Shown here in pieces: positions 1 through 13,276 of a DNA stretch of 64,000 nucleotides. The notes beneath the pieces were generated by a model that was given only the letters and a program-made list of their open reading frames with translations, was not told the DNA's origin and searched no databases. Position 1 is the first letter of the stretch, and each line of letters begins with the position of its first letter. This stretch comes from Glycine soja (taxonomy: Eukaryota > Streptophyta > Magnoliopsida > Fabales > Fabaceae). A program made the translations under genes and the position numbers. The DNA lies in contig NC_041016.1 in the NCBI RefSeq assembly GCF_004193775.1, positions 46,500,767-46,564,766 of the forward strand. The letters are read 5' to 3'.

Positions 1-62
1 TAAGTTAATTTGATGTTTTGAACTGTAGATACACATGCATGCTCATCTAGATCCACAAGTGG

Positions 63-1551
63 CTTACTACTAAAAATTATATTTTTTACGACACACATTC
101 TAAGGCAGTTATGTGGAACTGTCTTAGAATGTCACTAGGTGGTAAAGTTGTAATTAGTGGAATTAAAATGACCACGGATTTAGTTGAAACTGTTTTAGTT
201 GCCATTTGAATACCCAAAAAAATGACTTGAATATGACGACAATTATGTGGACCATCTTAGAATGCAACACAGTGACAATTTTGTAAATAGAGGGAATGAA
301 AATGACGACGGTTTTGCATAAAACAATCATCGTATTTGTTAACTCTATTTAGAAAATTGCCACCCTGTCCATCGTGGTCTCCCTAACCGCGTAGTCTGAC
401 CTCACCCACTATCCCTCCCTCATGCCCTACCTCACTCAGCTTATGTACTCACATGTGTCGTGTGTGTCGTGCCCTCACTCCCCCCAACTGACCAACAGTT
501 GAACTGTCTCCCGTGTGTCGTGCTGCCTATTATGTGTCATCATCTTCATACAGGTAAGTCCCCATTAAAATCCTTGAGCTCTCTTCCTTGACCTGCTAGG
601 TTAGGGCTTTTCTTGTCATGAGTGTGTACAACCCCAATGCCCTATTGATTCAATTGGCCCATTAAACTCCTTGAACCTGACAAGCCCACAATTGTACCAT
701 GAGTATTTGTTGGTGTGAGTGATTTGTATGAACTACTAGTACCTAGCCTTATAGTGTACACATATAATTGAATATCGGAGCTTGATTTTAGTTTATACTT
801 TCCAAAAGTTGAGGTGGGGGGAGAAGGTTCCCTCCATGGAGTCCATCCATTGTACCACTTTTCGGTTACTGATGGAACTATCACATATTAGCTTCGTCAA
901 GTGTAATGAGTAGGATTAGTGGCTTTGTTAAAATAGAGAGCAATACCTGGTGTTTGTTGGTTGGCTTGAAGCATGTAATGTCACAATAATCTTACCCGTG
1001 TATATGAATGTTGTCTTTAGCAGCTAAGCTTGCCTTGAATTGATTACTATGGTTATGATGACCAACAAGTTAGGTGAATCAATTTTTTTTCTTCTCTAAA
1101 TTGAATTTTAATTTAAGCTATATAAATTGAAGCATTTTGGATGGAAGGGGTTTTTATTCCAATTGTTGAAACTTGAAAGTTTGAGTAAGCTAACTATTAT
1201 GTTATAACTTCAACATTTAATGGATGAATCATCACAGAGAATTGAGTGAAGAGCAACTGAAAAGATATACCTCTTTGCATTCTATTTCATTGGATGAAAG
1301 CTTGAGAATTGTAAAGGACTACTTAATAGCATGAAATTCGTCTTAGAAGGGAGGATTTTCTAAGACGGTTATGATGATGAAACCATCTTAAAATAACTCT
1401 CATTCTAAGAGGGTTATCTACTCAAAACCATCGTTGAAAAGGACTCATTCTAGGCTCTCTATGATTTTTTTTTTTTTTTTATGTTTTAGACCTAGTAATT
1501 GTCTTAGAATGGGAGCTATTCTAAGATGATTTCGTTGTCATAGTCATCTTA
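63..1551. mobile_element. Degenerate CACTA-type terminal/subterminal region
   Basis: A degenerate CACTA-like start (CTTACTACTAAAA near 63) is followed by spaced inverted motifs of the type 'ctaagacggttat...' and 'accgtcttag', at about 100-310 and again at 1330-1550. Non-autonomous plant CACTA elements carry arrays like this just inside their ends. No transposase reading frame is visible here. The stretch between about 360 and 1330 holds nothing I recognise. The downstream part is cut off where an LTR begins at 1552. Confidence 0.45.
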
Positions 1552-3815
1552 TGTAACACCCTTATTTTTTGTAAAATAAATTAAAACAGATTTTATTTAA
1601 AAATAAATAGGGTTTAGGAAAATAATGAGGTTTTTGTAATTAAATAAATAAGGAGGAATAATTTTATTAATTAAATAATGGTTTTAAGGTGAATAAAATA
1701 AATATATATTCTTAGAAAATAAAAAACTGTTTATTTATTTATTTAATAGAGAGTAAAATAGAGTTCTTTTTTATAAAATAATAAAATAAAGAAAAATAGA
1801 GTAAATAATAGGTTGAGAGTATCCTCACTATAAAGAAAGACACATTGGTCAGTTTTTACATTTACGATACGTCTCTATGCTTTTTTTTCCTCTCAAATTC
1901 GTTTTCGCTTCTCTCTCTCCCAAACCCATCTCTTTTCCCGCATACACTCAGAAATCTCCTCGCAAAACTATGATTTGAGACTCATTAATCTCCTCACAAA
2001 ACTATGATCTAATGCTCAGAAACCCTAGCAGGGAAACCAAAGGAAAAACTTGAGGAATCTTTGGGAACTACTAGAGATGCCACTATCACTATCGGACTAC
2101 ACACGTGTGCGCGCTTAGAGGTAAGGAATGAGTTTATCATTGTTGGGGTTAGAATGAACATGTGTAGGGATCATTAAAGGATTATATTGAGGTTTATTTT
2201 AGGATGCTTATTGAATTATAATTCTTCCTTTATGCTTTTAATTACAATATTGTTGTTTTTGACAGATGAATTGATGTCCTGATGCGAATTATAATTCTTC
2301 CTTTATGCTTTTAATTACAATATTGTTGTTTTTGACCTATGATTTTTTATTCTTTGATTTTGATATGATTACGTGAAATTGTTTGAGAGGTTTTACTCCA
2401 CATGTTGTGCGAAACATTTTTGTATAATTTGTTTGTATTTTGGACAAGATTTACTAGATTTGCATGATAAATTGTTATATTGGGATCATGAAATTATGAG
2501 TAATTGATAAATTGAATATGTAATGAATTGTGAGAAAACATTTTCTTTGAGATTATAACATTGTTATTGAGATTGAGTATAAGTGCAAATTTGAACATGT
2601 GTTAATTTATGGGTACACGTAAACATGTGATGATGGATTGTGGCATTGTGAGATGTTAAATTTTGGCCATAGGATATGGTTGTGAATAAGTGTGTGGTTA
2701 ATACTTGATGTGAAAATACTAATGTTGTGAATTGTGAATTATATAATAACCCGACTGATACTTACCTTGAGAAAAATGTTTATGTGTGAAGAGTTAAAAG
2801 AAAAGTGTATGGTTCCAAGTTAGGAACATGAAGTGTTAAATTGTAGTGCAATGTGTAAAACATGTTTTAAAAGTCATTGGTATTGTATATTCATGAGCAG
2901 TGTCTATGTGCAAAAGTTGTTTTAGGGGATGGACCTGAATTAGGAAGGTGAGGCCCTAACTGATTCTTTGAAGTCTAGGCATGGGGGTAAATACACTCGG
3001 TTTGAGTGCTCCTTTAAGCCTATGTTGATCCCATATGATTGGAGCATTCTCGCAAAATAGAGTGACCCTAACTAGTCACCTTATGATTTTACTTAGTGAG
3101 ATTGACCTGATATACCTATTGTGTGGCGTATCTTGTTATGTTCTCCTAAGCGCCCAGTGTGGTTTTTCACTATCATGGTACCAAATTGCATATAAGTTTG
3201 AGTCTTAGTATAATTGTTACATAATATATGTGAATTGTTTATTATGAAATTGGAGAGTGTTGTTGCGTCTTGATTCAAGTGTGTGATTCATGTGTAATGT
3301 GATTGGTGATTGAAAAATGAATTTTAAATGATGGAGTGGTGAAGTGACGTGGATTGTGTTAAGTCGAGCTATGTTATAAATATTTTTATAATGTATTTTT
3401 ATTATGTCTTTGTTTTTCTGTATTTTATTTAGAAATGCGATAACTCACTCACTATGTGTTGTTTGTGTTTGGATCCTATGTTGATCTCAAACCTTGTGTT
3501 CGGGGAAGCAGATGACTAGGTGGATGACTTTAAAGAACCTCATGCTACAGGACACTAGGACACAATGCTCTGATAAGATGTGATATTAGGGCATGAGTTT
3601 CTATTTTAATTGCATGATGTTGCAAACATGTATTTTACTTTATTTTATTCCACTGTTTAACTTGAGTTCTTTTGTAAACTTGGACGACCTTATTTTGATT
3701 TGAATATGGTTTTAATAAGTTTTATTTGGCAATAGCAAATCGAATCTGACCCTTTTACCCACATGAATTAGTTTAAGTAATTTGAATAAAATTGATTTAA
3801 TTAAATTTCATATTT
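1552..3815 (+). mobile_element. LTR (solo or truncated), TGTAACACCC family, copy A
   Basis: It begins TGTAACACCC, as Del/Tekay-like plant LTRs do, and has a TATA-like box (TATAAAG) at 1829-1835. It shares several blocks with the three other copies in this window (28159-30420 on +, 6110-8754 and 37487-40358 on -). The shared blocks are the segment around 'gaacatgtgtaggg', the one around 'gtgttcggg', and the one around 'cttttacccac'. Similarity stops near 3815 before the expected GGGTGTNACA end, so the 3' end is truncated, and no target duplication can be assigned. No internal retroelement genes are next to it. Confidence 0.7.
2213..2336. repeat. Perfect 51-bp tandem duplication
   Basis: A 51-bp block starting gaattataattcttcc occurs at 2213-2263 and again, identical, at 2286-2336 (period 73 bp). 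It lies inside LTR copy A. The identity means the duplication is younger than the surrounding LTR divergence. Confidence 0.95.
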
Positions 3816-6104
3816 TCTCTTGCTCTTGCACTGTACCTAGTTTATTTTTGTATGTTTTGATACACATCAAATCTCCGTTTTTTTAATACAAAATTTTGGT
3901 ATAAATCAGGAAGGACACTTGTGTTGTGTTTCCTAAGGTAGCTAATCCCAATCAGGTTAGTCTTAATATATGTTTGTCATAATAACTTATAACCAATGTT
4001 GTGTAGCATGATTAAGTCAATGGCCAATATTTCTTATGTTAAGTGCCATGTTGAAACAGATTTATCTATGAGTCTAGGATAGACCTTAAACTCAACAGGA
4101 TGGTGTCTCGTTATCAACAGGAAACCTTGCCAATTAGCTTCATTTGTTTTGTTGATATAATGATTCTAGGATATTAAGATCAACTCGTTTTAAACCTTCA
4201 ATCTCATAGCATAATTAGAGTAGGTTGTTATTGTGTTTTATCCAACAAAGGACATTTGCAGGTTGTTTACAATGCAAAGAAACTTTCTAGTCTAGTAATT
4301 TCTAAGAAAAAGCAAAAGGCGGAATCGACTTTATTAATCCACACGACCTTTATTAATAATTTCCCTTTATCTTGCATTTGGCACTTGGCACTTTGCAAAT
4401 CATTAATTTCCATTTCTCTTGCATTTGAAGCCCTTTATTTCAGTCACATTCTATAGTTTCTGGATGTTACTGGAAGAATGAGAGTTGTAGTTCTTGTTGG
4501 AATTTTGACAAATATTATGAAATGCAGTGGAGTTTAAGGAATACCTCAAACACATTAAGTCATATTATCGAGAAAAAGGTTTAAGGAATACTTGGATCCA
4601 TGGAGTTTGATCAAAGAAACGCAGTGGCTTTTCTTCAAAATTTTCCATGAAAGGGTTCTTATGTGACATCCACACCGTTTTTTAATGGTATTTCAATCCA
4701 ATCAAATTATGAAAGTTTAATATAACTCAGTTCCCATTTCTCTTTCTTTCTCGATCTTTATTTCATTGCTATTTTGGCTTCACCAAACAGATCCTTCGAG
4801 TGTCAAATATATCATCACGAATCTTTTTAGAATGGTTCCTTGATATATCATTGCTATTGCATTGCCATAACCATTCTAAAAAGTAACTTTGGAGAATGAT
4901 TATTTGCCATGACTGGTCTAAAAGGTGAACTTTTTAGATCGATTATGACAATAGCTGATCTAGTTTTTTAATTTTTTAATATAATGTTTTATTTATTTCC
5001 TCCCTATAAATATAGACATCAGAGTCACACAAAAGACAACAAAATCAGGCTGATTCTCAACTTAATATGTTTCCATGACATATATAAGCAAATGTACTAC
5101 ATACTCATTGTAAACAAATTCTAGTAAGACCTTCTAAGCAAATTATACTGCTCATTACTTTCATATACACAACACGAATTGATTTATCACAACCTTATAT
5201 GTCAACATTAAAACATAAGTACTCGTTGGGTTCTAAACAAAAATCCTAAACAAATAAGTTTATAAATCGGCAACTTCATGAAAAATATTTGCCTAACATT
5301 GTTGAAAGTTGGCAATATTCTCCTTAGCCATTGGACCTAGATTGTTGAAGACCTACAATTTGTAAAAAAAAAAAACATGATAAAATATTAGTTCAAGAAC
5401 TAAAAACAAAACATAAACAACACAACTTTCTGAGAATTGCCTTACATTTTTCTATGAATAAAAAATATTTACAAATAAAACAAAACAGTATAGCAACATA
5501 ATTAAAGATATCTCTCATGTTCCAACATGTGAAATCAATTCAAATCATGTTTTTTATTCTTGTTAAAACAAGCATAGCTCAAACAAGGATGTTATATATG
5601 ACATGTAGGTCAATTCATGATAAGCTATTGACAACTATCAAAACAAGAGGGGCCGGAGGAGTATTTTAAGAGGGTACTTTAAGCCGGACAGTTCAGATTC
5701 TATCTCAATTGCTAAATTACATTTCGATGACTGCCTTTGCATTACTTTTGTAATTAATAAATTTTAAACCTACTTAATAATTATAAATAACAAATAAAAT
5801 ATTTATTTATCATAATCAAACTTAGTATGATATATAGTTTCTCCATAAACAAAATGTATAATAAATTGAAACTTCAAAACCTATAAAAAGTACCAAAACA
5901 CAATGTATGACAAAATTGCATATTCATACCTCAAAAAGTGCCAACAAAATATACATCAAGTTATGAAACTGATAAAAAAGAATCAAAATGGAATGAAAAA
6001 TAAAGTGAAAATTTATAATTGATAAATAAGTGCCCACAAAAAAATCTAATAGTGAATAAAATTAAAATGAATTTGAAATGAACAATCCTATGGTATGTCA
6101 TGAA
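3816..6104. other. Non-genic AT-rich stretch
   Basis: I see no supportable gene. Around 4800-4960 there are inverted motifs (accattctaaaaag and its reverse complement) like the subterminal repeats ending at 41157, so an old CACTA remnant is likely. The remainder is AT-rich with short, probably random, reading frames. Confidence 0.5.
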
Positions 6105-6109
6105 ATTAG

Positions 6110-8754
6110 TTAACTCTAGCATCACCAATGTGACACCCTCTACCCTGACATACACATTTATATAATATAGTACATGAAAATGTGGAATTAATTAAAGAGA
6201 TTTTATTTAATAAACATAAAAGAGTTCACGTGGGTAAAAGGTTTACATTCACGTTAATAATCAAATTAAAAACTTATCTAATAAGGGTATAAAAATATCT
6301 CTGGCCCAAAGCAAGGTCGTCTAATTTTTACAAAAGGAAATAATTTAAGGAGTGAAATAACATAAAGTAACATGTTCAGAAAATTATGCAAAAAATATAG
6401 AAATACATGTCCCAATGTCATATCCTATAAGAGCGTCGTGTCCAAGTATCTTCTAGCACGAGGTTCTTTAAAGTCATCTACCTAATCATCTTCTTCCATG
6501 AACACAAGGTTCGAGATCATCACAGGATCCAAACACAAACAATACACAGGGAGTGAGTTATCACATTCCTAAACAGGTAGAGATAAACAAAAGCACATAC
6601 ATGTAATATAAGTACAACAAGCTCAACTTAGCATAATTCGCATCATTTTACGACTCATTTTGTAACATTGCTTGTCACAAGGATTTAATCACAAAATCAC
6701 ATTCCACACCTTCACATTAATCATGTGTTTAGAACAACACATCTCAAGTACAACGCAACATCTCACACTCACATAATGCATTACCCATCATCACGTAACA
6801 AGTCACAATAGTCATTACGTATGTGTCATGCAACAAATACACTAAGACTCAATCCTATATGCAATGTGATATTATGTCAGTGAAAAATCTCATTGAGCAC
6901 CTAGGAGTACTTGACAAGACAGACCACACACTGGTTAGTTAGGTAACTCTCACTAGGTAAAATCATAGGGAGACCAGTCAGGGTCGCGTTGTTTTGCGAG
7001 ACTGCTCCAACCATGTAGGATTGACATAGGTTTAAAGGAGCACTCAAACCTGGTGCATTTACCCCCAAGGCCTAGACTCGGAAAAGTCAATCAGGGACTC
7101 TCCCTGCTAATTAAAGTCTAACTCAGAAAACATTTTAACACGTAGACTTTATCTATGAACTATACAAAACACACAACTCCTTAATTGTTCTCAAAATAAT
7201 TTTAACTCATCGCACCTCAAAGTGAGTCAACTTGTCAGGTTACCACAGTGGACCCCATCATAATACTCATCGCACATTAAATATTCACCCTTAAAGGGCC
7301 TTACAGTCGTTTGATTGTACAATTCATAGGTCACAACTCAATGCACACAATATCTCAATACACATGTGATCTCACAATTTAACAAATACTCAACTTATAA
7401 TGTAAACTCAATCTCAATCAGAATGTTATAATCCCAAAGAAACATGTTATCACACCTCATGAATCACATACTCATCATAGAATATTAATATACACATGGC
7501 GCAAACACAGACTTTGCATATGAATTATACAATACACACAACTACTCAATTATTTTAACTCGTCGTGCCTCAAAGTGATTCAACCGTTGGGTTCCCATAG
7601 TGGATCTTATCACAATACTCATCGCCCTTAGACGGTCTTACAATTGTGTGATTGCAAAGTTCATTGCTCACAACTGAATACATACAATATATTAATAGAC
7701 ATGTATCTCACAATTCATCAGATATTCAATTTATCACTTACAGACAATATAGATCACAATTTCATGATCCCAATATAACAATTTATCACGTTAATCTAAT
7801 AAATCTTCTCCAAAACACAAACAAATTATACAAAAATTATTCTCACAAAATGGGGAATAAAGCACCTCAAACAATTTCACATAATCATATCAAAATCATA
7901 GATTCAAAAACACAAAAAAGAACACCAAGAACACTCAATTTTATTAACCAATTTGCAGTAGGACATCAATTGGCCCCTCAAACATAACAATCTTATGATT
8001 ATAAAGAGAAAATTATAATCATAAAAATCCCAAAATAAACCCCAATTTGATCCTCTATGGATCCTTACACATGTTCATTCTAACCCCAATTGCGATAAAC
8101 TCATCCCTTACCTCAAAGTGGGCTCACATGTGTAGTCCGGCAGCGATAATGACATCAAGCTTTTCTTCTGATCTTTAGAGGGAAAGAGAAGGGATTGGAG
8201 CTTGAATTTCATTGTCTCCATGCAAAGGGAATTTTTCTCCCTACATATATTATGTCACAAATCCCAATGGTGGGAATGTCAAAACATGAGTCCCTAAGGG
8301 GGAGCCAAATTTCACGATGATCCAAAGGTTAACGAGTCTGAGGTCATAATTTTACTGGGACAAGTTTGGGTGTAAGCGGGAAAAAGATGGATTTTAGGAA
8401 GACGAAGAAGGGAAAACAAATTTGAAAGGAAAAAAAAAATCGTAGAGACGTTTCCTAAATGTAAAAACTGACATAATATGTCGTTATTTATAGCTAAGGT
8501 ACTCAGCCTGTTATTTACTCTACTTTTAGTTTTTAATTTGTATAAAAAAACTATATTTTACTCTTTCATTGAATAAATAACCAATTAAAACATCACATTA
8601 TTTTCTAAAAAATCATTTTACTCTATTTATTTTCTAATATTATGAAACATTTATTTTAATTTTCCAAAACAATTTTCTCATTTATTTCATTTCTAAAAAC
8701 TCTATTAATTTTTAAATAAAATTTTATTTATTTGACGAAAGATGGGGTGCTACA
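6110..8754 (-). mobile_element. Solo LTR, TGTAACACCC family, copy B
   Basis: On the minus strand it begins TTGTAGCACCCC at 8754 and runs to the terminal repeat near 6110-6131 (a GGGTGTCAC end plus a short degenerate extension). A perfect 5-bp target duplication ATTAG lies at 6105-6109 and 8755-8759. A TATA-like box (TATAAATA on minus) lies near 8485. It shares blocks with copies A, C and D and has no internal retroelement genes, so it is a solo LTR. The extension past GGGTGTCAC matches the one in copy D. Confidence 0.85.
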
Positions 8755-8755
8755 A

Positions 8756-9160
8756 TTAGCATGTGCTTCTTAGTGTCATATGCAATGGTACTCGACATAG
8801 TATACGACCTAGCACGAGAGACATAATATTAAAGTGTTGTAATATAAGTTGCATTTGCTCATTTTTCTGACGAATCTTCTCTTTTTGTTGTTCATGCTTA
8901 TGCATTTGTTGCACCATAGGTTCCTCAAGTGTCATCTCCTTATCTCCCTCTGCCATGAGCTCGACATTCAATTTCTGAGTTGTCTCATACGTCTCCTCTA
9001 TTTTGTCAACCACTCGAGGCTAAATGATAGTAGATTGGGCAAATTTTGACCAGCTAAACATTTTGCTCAATGATCTAGCCTATGCATATTCCCTTTGTCA
9101 TTTATACCTTCACTAACCCGGCCTTCCTACCATCTTTTCACAAAATTTGCTTTGAATTTT
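8756..9160 (-). pseudogene. Possible En/Spm-type transposase remnant
   Basis: A minus-strand frame (8756-9013) encodes an acidic, coiled-coil-like segment with the motifs DKIEETYETTQKL and LMAEGDKEMT, then a Gln/Lys/Glu-rich helix. This resembles the C-terminal part of plant proteins of the Transposase_24 (Ptta/En/Spm) type. That match is from memory and is not certain. The coding similarity stops at the ATTAG target site of LTR copy B, so the LTR probably cut the original gene. Frames upstream (9013-9160) contain stops. Confidence 0.35.
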
Positions 9161-9394
9161 TTTTTCTAACAAAATCCCACTAAGGAAAAATGGTTTTTTG
9201 TCACCCATGTTCTCGCACTAGCAAAAAAAAAATGATCTTCCTACATTTTGGAATGTTGAGTAGTCTGAAGATACTTATTTTAAAGGTTGGTAGTTGATTG
9301 ATTGAAACTGGTGATGTGACCCCATAATAACTAAATTTACAAAATACTTGTGTAGATTGTCAACATTTTCCACAAAGGAATTTTCTCACAACTA

Positions 9395-9640
9395 TTGTTT
9401 AGTTTTATCTTTAACTATCACCGAGGCCTAAATGAATTTCATGAAGAGCTCTTAAATCCTGATTATGTGCCTTCCTGTTTAATATCTAAACTTCAAGTGA
9501 TAAATTTTTGTGGTTTGTATGTGATGATGAGCATGAGTTTCATTTTTCTAAACATGTATTGGAAAATACTCAAGTTTTTAGAGAGGATGAAAATGTTAAA
9601 GAGATGATATTTTCATTTGAGAGAAGTAACAAATTTGCAG
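9395..9640 (+). pseudogene. FBD-domain (F-box protein) remnant
   Basis: A 70-residue frame has the pattern of the end of an FBD domain: 'VPSCLISKLQVINF', a variable linker, then a 'ILKFLERMKMLKR' helix. FBD domains form the C-terminus of many plant F-box/LRR proteins. There is no F-box, LRR region or intact start. I treat it as a decayed fragment and cannot name the parent gene. Confidence 0.4.
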
Positions 9641-9649
9641 TTACAGAAT

Positions 9650-10310
9650 TGATGTAGCTCTATGTAGAGCTTGTAGGCCTAGTATCAACTTCATCAATGG
9701 AGTCCTTTGCTTCTTGAAGATCAGTGGTAGCAGAATAGCGAAGGAGAAAAGGTGATTGGAGACACCACTTCAAGGAGAAGATGAGTCAAGAACAGGCTCA
9801 CCACCATAGGAGGTCATGGATAAAAGGTTGAAGGTAGGAGAAGATGAGAGGAAGGAGAGGGAGAGAAATGGGGACAAATTTTATGCCTCAAATGAGGTTT
9901 GAACTTTGAAGTCTAATTTCTTAAATGATAAAATTTGAAAAAATACACACACAAGGCCTCTATTTATAGCCTAATTTGGAGGAAAATTTGAATTTCTATT
10001 CAAATTTCACTTGAATTTGAATTTGAATTTATGGAGCAAAATTTGGAGCCAAAATCTTACTATTTATGATTATAGTGAATTTTAGCTATGGTTCAACCCA
10101 CGAATCCAAAATCAAGTCCATGATTCTTCACTAAGTGTGCTTATGTGTCATGAGACATGTAAAGCATGAAGGACATGCGCAAAGTGTGACTATATGATGT
10201 GACAATAGGGTGTAGCAAGCAAATGTTCACCTCCCCCTAAGGATGGTCCAAAATTTAATTGGATTGGGCTTCTCCCAATTCAATTAAATTTCTCTCCCAA
10301 CACACACACA
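9650..10310 (-). mobile_element. Probable 3' LTR region of the minus-strand gypsy element
   Basis: It lies just beyond the pol C-terminus. Read on minus it starts TGTGTGTGTTGGG near 10310 and carries a clear TATA box (CTATAAATAGAGG, centred near 9964). Tandem 'gaatttgaattt' units lie at about 9985-10035. No second LTR is present to set the ends, because the gag side of the element is lost, so both boundaries are estimates. No polypurine tract is evident at the inner edge. Confidence 0.55.
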
Positions 10311-10505
10311 TCAAATAGTGCACTTAATGCATGTGAAATTACAAAACTACCCCTAATACAAAAACTAGTCTAGGTGCCCTAGAATACAAAGGCTAAAAAA
10401 TCCTATATTACTAAGGTACCCTCCCTTCATTATAGAGCCCTAAATACAAGGCCCAAAAATAATAAAACCCTAATCTAATATGTACAAAGATAAGTGGGCT
10501 CATAT

Positions 10506-11747
10506 TTATCCCATTGGCCCAAAATCTACCCTAAGGCTCATGAGAACCCTAGGGTCTTCTCCTGCATCTCTAGCCCAATCTCCTTGGAGTCTCCTAGCCA
10601 TTGCTTTGGTGATGGGTCCCCTCCTTGGGAGGATTGCATCATCTTGTCCCTCTTGAATAGGATTTGTCCTCAAATTTGTAGACCCTTCATCATCTGAATC
10701 AGGTACAACTACAAAAGGAACCAAATCAGTAATGTTAAAGGTGCTGCTAAATCCATACTCCTCTGGGAGGTCTAGCCTATAAGCATTGTTGTTGATCCTC
10801 TCCAAGACCTGAAAAAGGGCCATCACCTTTGGGGATAAGTTTGGACTTTATCTTAGTAGGAAATCTATCCTTCCTAAGATGGAGCCAAACCCAATCCCCT
10901 TTATTAAACACTGATTCCTTCCTTCCTCTATTGCCTTTAGTTGCATACATTTTTATTTGGTTCCTAACCCTCTCGCGTAATTTCTTCACAAACTCTGACC
11001 TAGATACCCCTTCTTTATGTATAAAATAAGTGTCAAGTGGAAGGGGAATTAGGTCGAAAGGTATGAGAAGATTGAACCCATAGACAACCTCAAAAAGTAA
11101 CTGCCTGGTAGTTCTATGAACCCCTGCCCCCCTATTATAGGAAAACTCCACATGAGGAAGGTAGTCATCCCAAGACTTGTGATTACCTTTTAGGAGAGCC
11201 CTTAACAATATGGATAGAGATCTATTCACTACCTTTATCTGCCCATCAGTATGTGGGTGACAAGCGGTGGAGAAAAGAAGCTTAGTTCCTGGCTTAACCC
11301 ATAAAGTTTTCCAAAAATTGTTAAGGAACTTAGCATCTCTATCAGACACAATAGCCTTAGGAAAACCATGAAACGTCATAACTTCTCTAAAAAAAGTATT
11401 GAGATGTGACTAGCATAATCTACCTTGTGGCATGGTATGAAATGTGCCATCTTGCTAAACCTATCCACCACCACAAAGATAGAGTCTACACCTCTCTAAG
11501 TCCTAGGAAGCCCAAGGACAAAGTCCCTACTTATATCTACCCAGGGTGTAGATGGAATGGGTAAGGGTGTGTATAGCCCATGAGGCATCACCCTATACTT
11601 GGCATGTAAACAAGCCACACACCTAGTGCAATACCTATGGACATCTTTTTTCATATCTGGCCAAAAGAATTTTTCCTTGAGGAAGACAAGAGTCTTATCA
11701 ATTCCAAAATGTCCCATTAGCCCACCCTCATGGCTCTCTTTGACCAA
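10506..11747 (-). pseudogene. Ty3/gypsy integrase and C-terminal extension (broken)
   Basis: On minus, 11747-11496 holds the HHCC zinc-finger end (HFGIDKTLVFLKEKFFWP, then CTRCVAC) followed by the first catalytic Asp (DISRDFVLGLP). 11379-10777 holds the second Asp (VSDRDAKFL) and the region where the catalytic Glu belongs. That position reads QIKVVNR, so Glu appears replaced by Lys. 10826-10506 gives the C-terminal tail (GPITKAMARRLQ). The parts lie in separate frames with a gap at about 11380-11495, so there are frameshifts or stops. Integrase would insert the cDNA; here it is dead. The style is that of legume chromovirus-like gypsy elements; I see no complete chromodomain. Confidence 0.85.
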
Positions 11748-12026
11748 CGCCTTTCTAATGGATCCTTAGGGTATACAAAGTCTTCCCTCCTTGAACAAAT
11801 ACCCCTTAGCAATCTAGAATCCATCTTGGGCCTTGTGCCCACAGCTAGCATAAATGGGAGAGAAGTAATCATCAAAAACATATAATTCCCTTATGTTATC
11901 AAATCCTAAAATTTGAGCTCTAAGGGAAGAAATTATTGTGTGTCTCCTAGAAAGAACATTTATAACCACATTGGTCTTTCCCTTTTTGTATTTGATAACA
12001 TATGAAAAATTCTCTAGGAACTCTAC

Positions 12027-12335
12027 CTATTTTGCATGCCTCTTGTTTAACTTGCATTGCCCTCTAATATACTTAAATGATTCATGATCACTATGAATAA
12101 CAAACTCCTTGGAAATAAGGTAATGTTTCCAAGTTTGGAGGGCTCTAACTAAGGAATAAAGCTTCTTATCATATATGGGGTATTTGAGAGTGGCACCATG
12201 AAGTTTCTCACTAAAGTAAGCAATAGGGTGCCCACCTTGCAACAACACAACTTCTACACCAACACCAGAGGCATCACACTCTAGCTCAAAAGTTTTAGAA
12301 AAGTCCGAGAGAGCTAGAACGGGTGCCTTGGTGAG
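12027..12335 (-). pseudogene. Ty3/gypsy RNase H domain (broken)
   Basis: The minus frame 12248-12027 contains [18 protein letters not shown], the 'YFS-KL' segment and [10 protein letters not shown], typical of the gypsy RNase H. The first Asp region lies just upstream (about 12330-12250) in a different frame. This domain degrades the RNA strand during reverse transcription. The interruption means it is not functional. Confidence 0.8.
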
Positions 12336-13095
12336 CTATTCTATGAGCAAAGAAAAGGCTTGCTCGTCTCTCTCCCCATGTGATGCCACATTCTTCTTCA
12401 CCAACTCATTGAGTGGCAAAGCAAGTGTAGAGAAATTAGCATCAAACCTTCTATAGAAACTTGCCAACCCATGGAAGCTCCTAATATCTCCTACACTTTT
12501 TGGGGTGGGCCACTCTTGGATGGCCTTGATTTTATTAGGGTCCACATGGACCTCATTTTTGTTAACCACAAAACCTAATATGACTACACTATCAACACAA
12601 AAGGTGCATTTATCTATATTAGCAAAGAGAGTGTGTTTCCTAAGAAGTAAAAGAAATTGCCTTAGATGTCCTAGGTGATCATCTAGGTCCCTACTATAGA
12701 CTAAGATATCACCAAAATAAACAACTACAAACCTACCTAAGAACTCCCTTAGGACATGATTCATTAGCCTCATGAAGGTTCTTGGTGCATTAGTGAGTCC
12801 AAAAGGCATCACTAACCACTTATACAACCCAAACTTGGTCTAGAAAGCGGTTTTCCATTCATCACCTTCTCTCATCCTTATTTGGTGATAACCATTTTTA
12901 AGATCAATTTTTGGAAAATATACTTACACCATGCAACTCATTAAGCCTAGGAATGGGGTGCCTATAATTCATAGTTATGTTGTTAATGGCCCTACAATCT
13001 GTACACATTCTCCACTTACCATCCTTCTTTGGCACCAAGAACACAGGCACAACACAAGGACTTAGGCTCTCTTGGACCAAAACTTTCTCCAACAA
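12336..13095 (-). pseudogene. Ty3/gypsy reverse transcriptase (broken)
   Basis: The minus frames 13095-12904 (PVFLVPKKDGKWRMCTD) and 12827-12336 (MPFGLTNAPRTFMRLM, GDILVYS, DPNKIKAIQEWPTP) cover the palm and fingers of a Ty3/gypsy RT. The catalytic box, normally YxDD, reads YFGD, so one metal-binding Asp is changed to Gly. An in-frame stop lies between the two parts near 12840. Both defects inactivate it. Confidence 0.88.
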
Positions 13096-13276
13096 TTCCT
13101 TAAACTGGGATTCAATCTCCTTGGTCTCTTGAGGATTAGTCCTATAAGCTAGCCTATTAGGAAGGCTTGTTCCTGGGACTTAGTCTATTTGGTGTTCTAT
13201 TCCCCTAAGAGGAGGTAATCCAGGGGTATCTCTTTGGGAAATACATCACCAAATTCCTGTAAGAGTTCTTGGACCT

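Noticed and set aside
642..884. An 80-codon minus frame near the window start
   Set aside because: No recognisable family, no splice or promoter context, and it lies in decayed transposon sequence.
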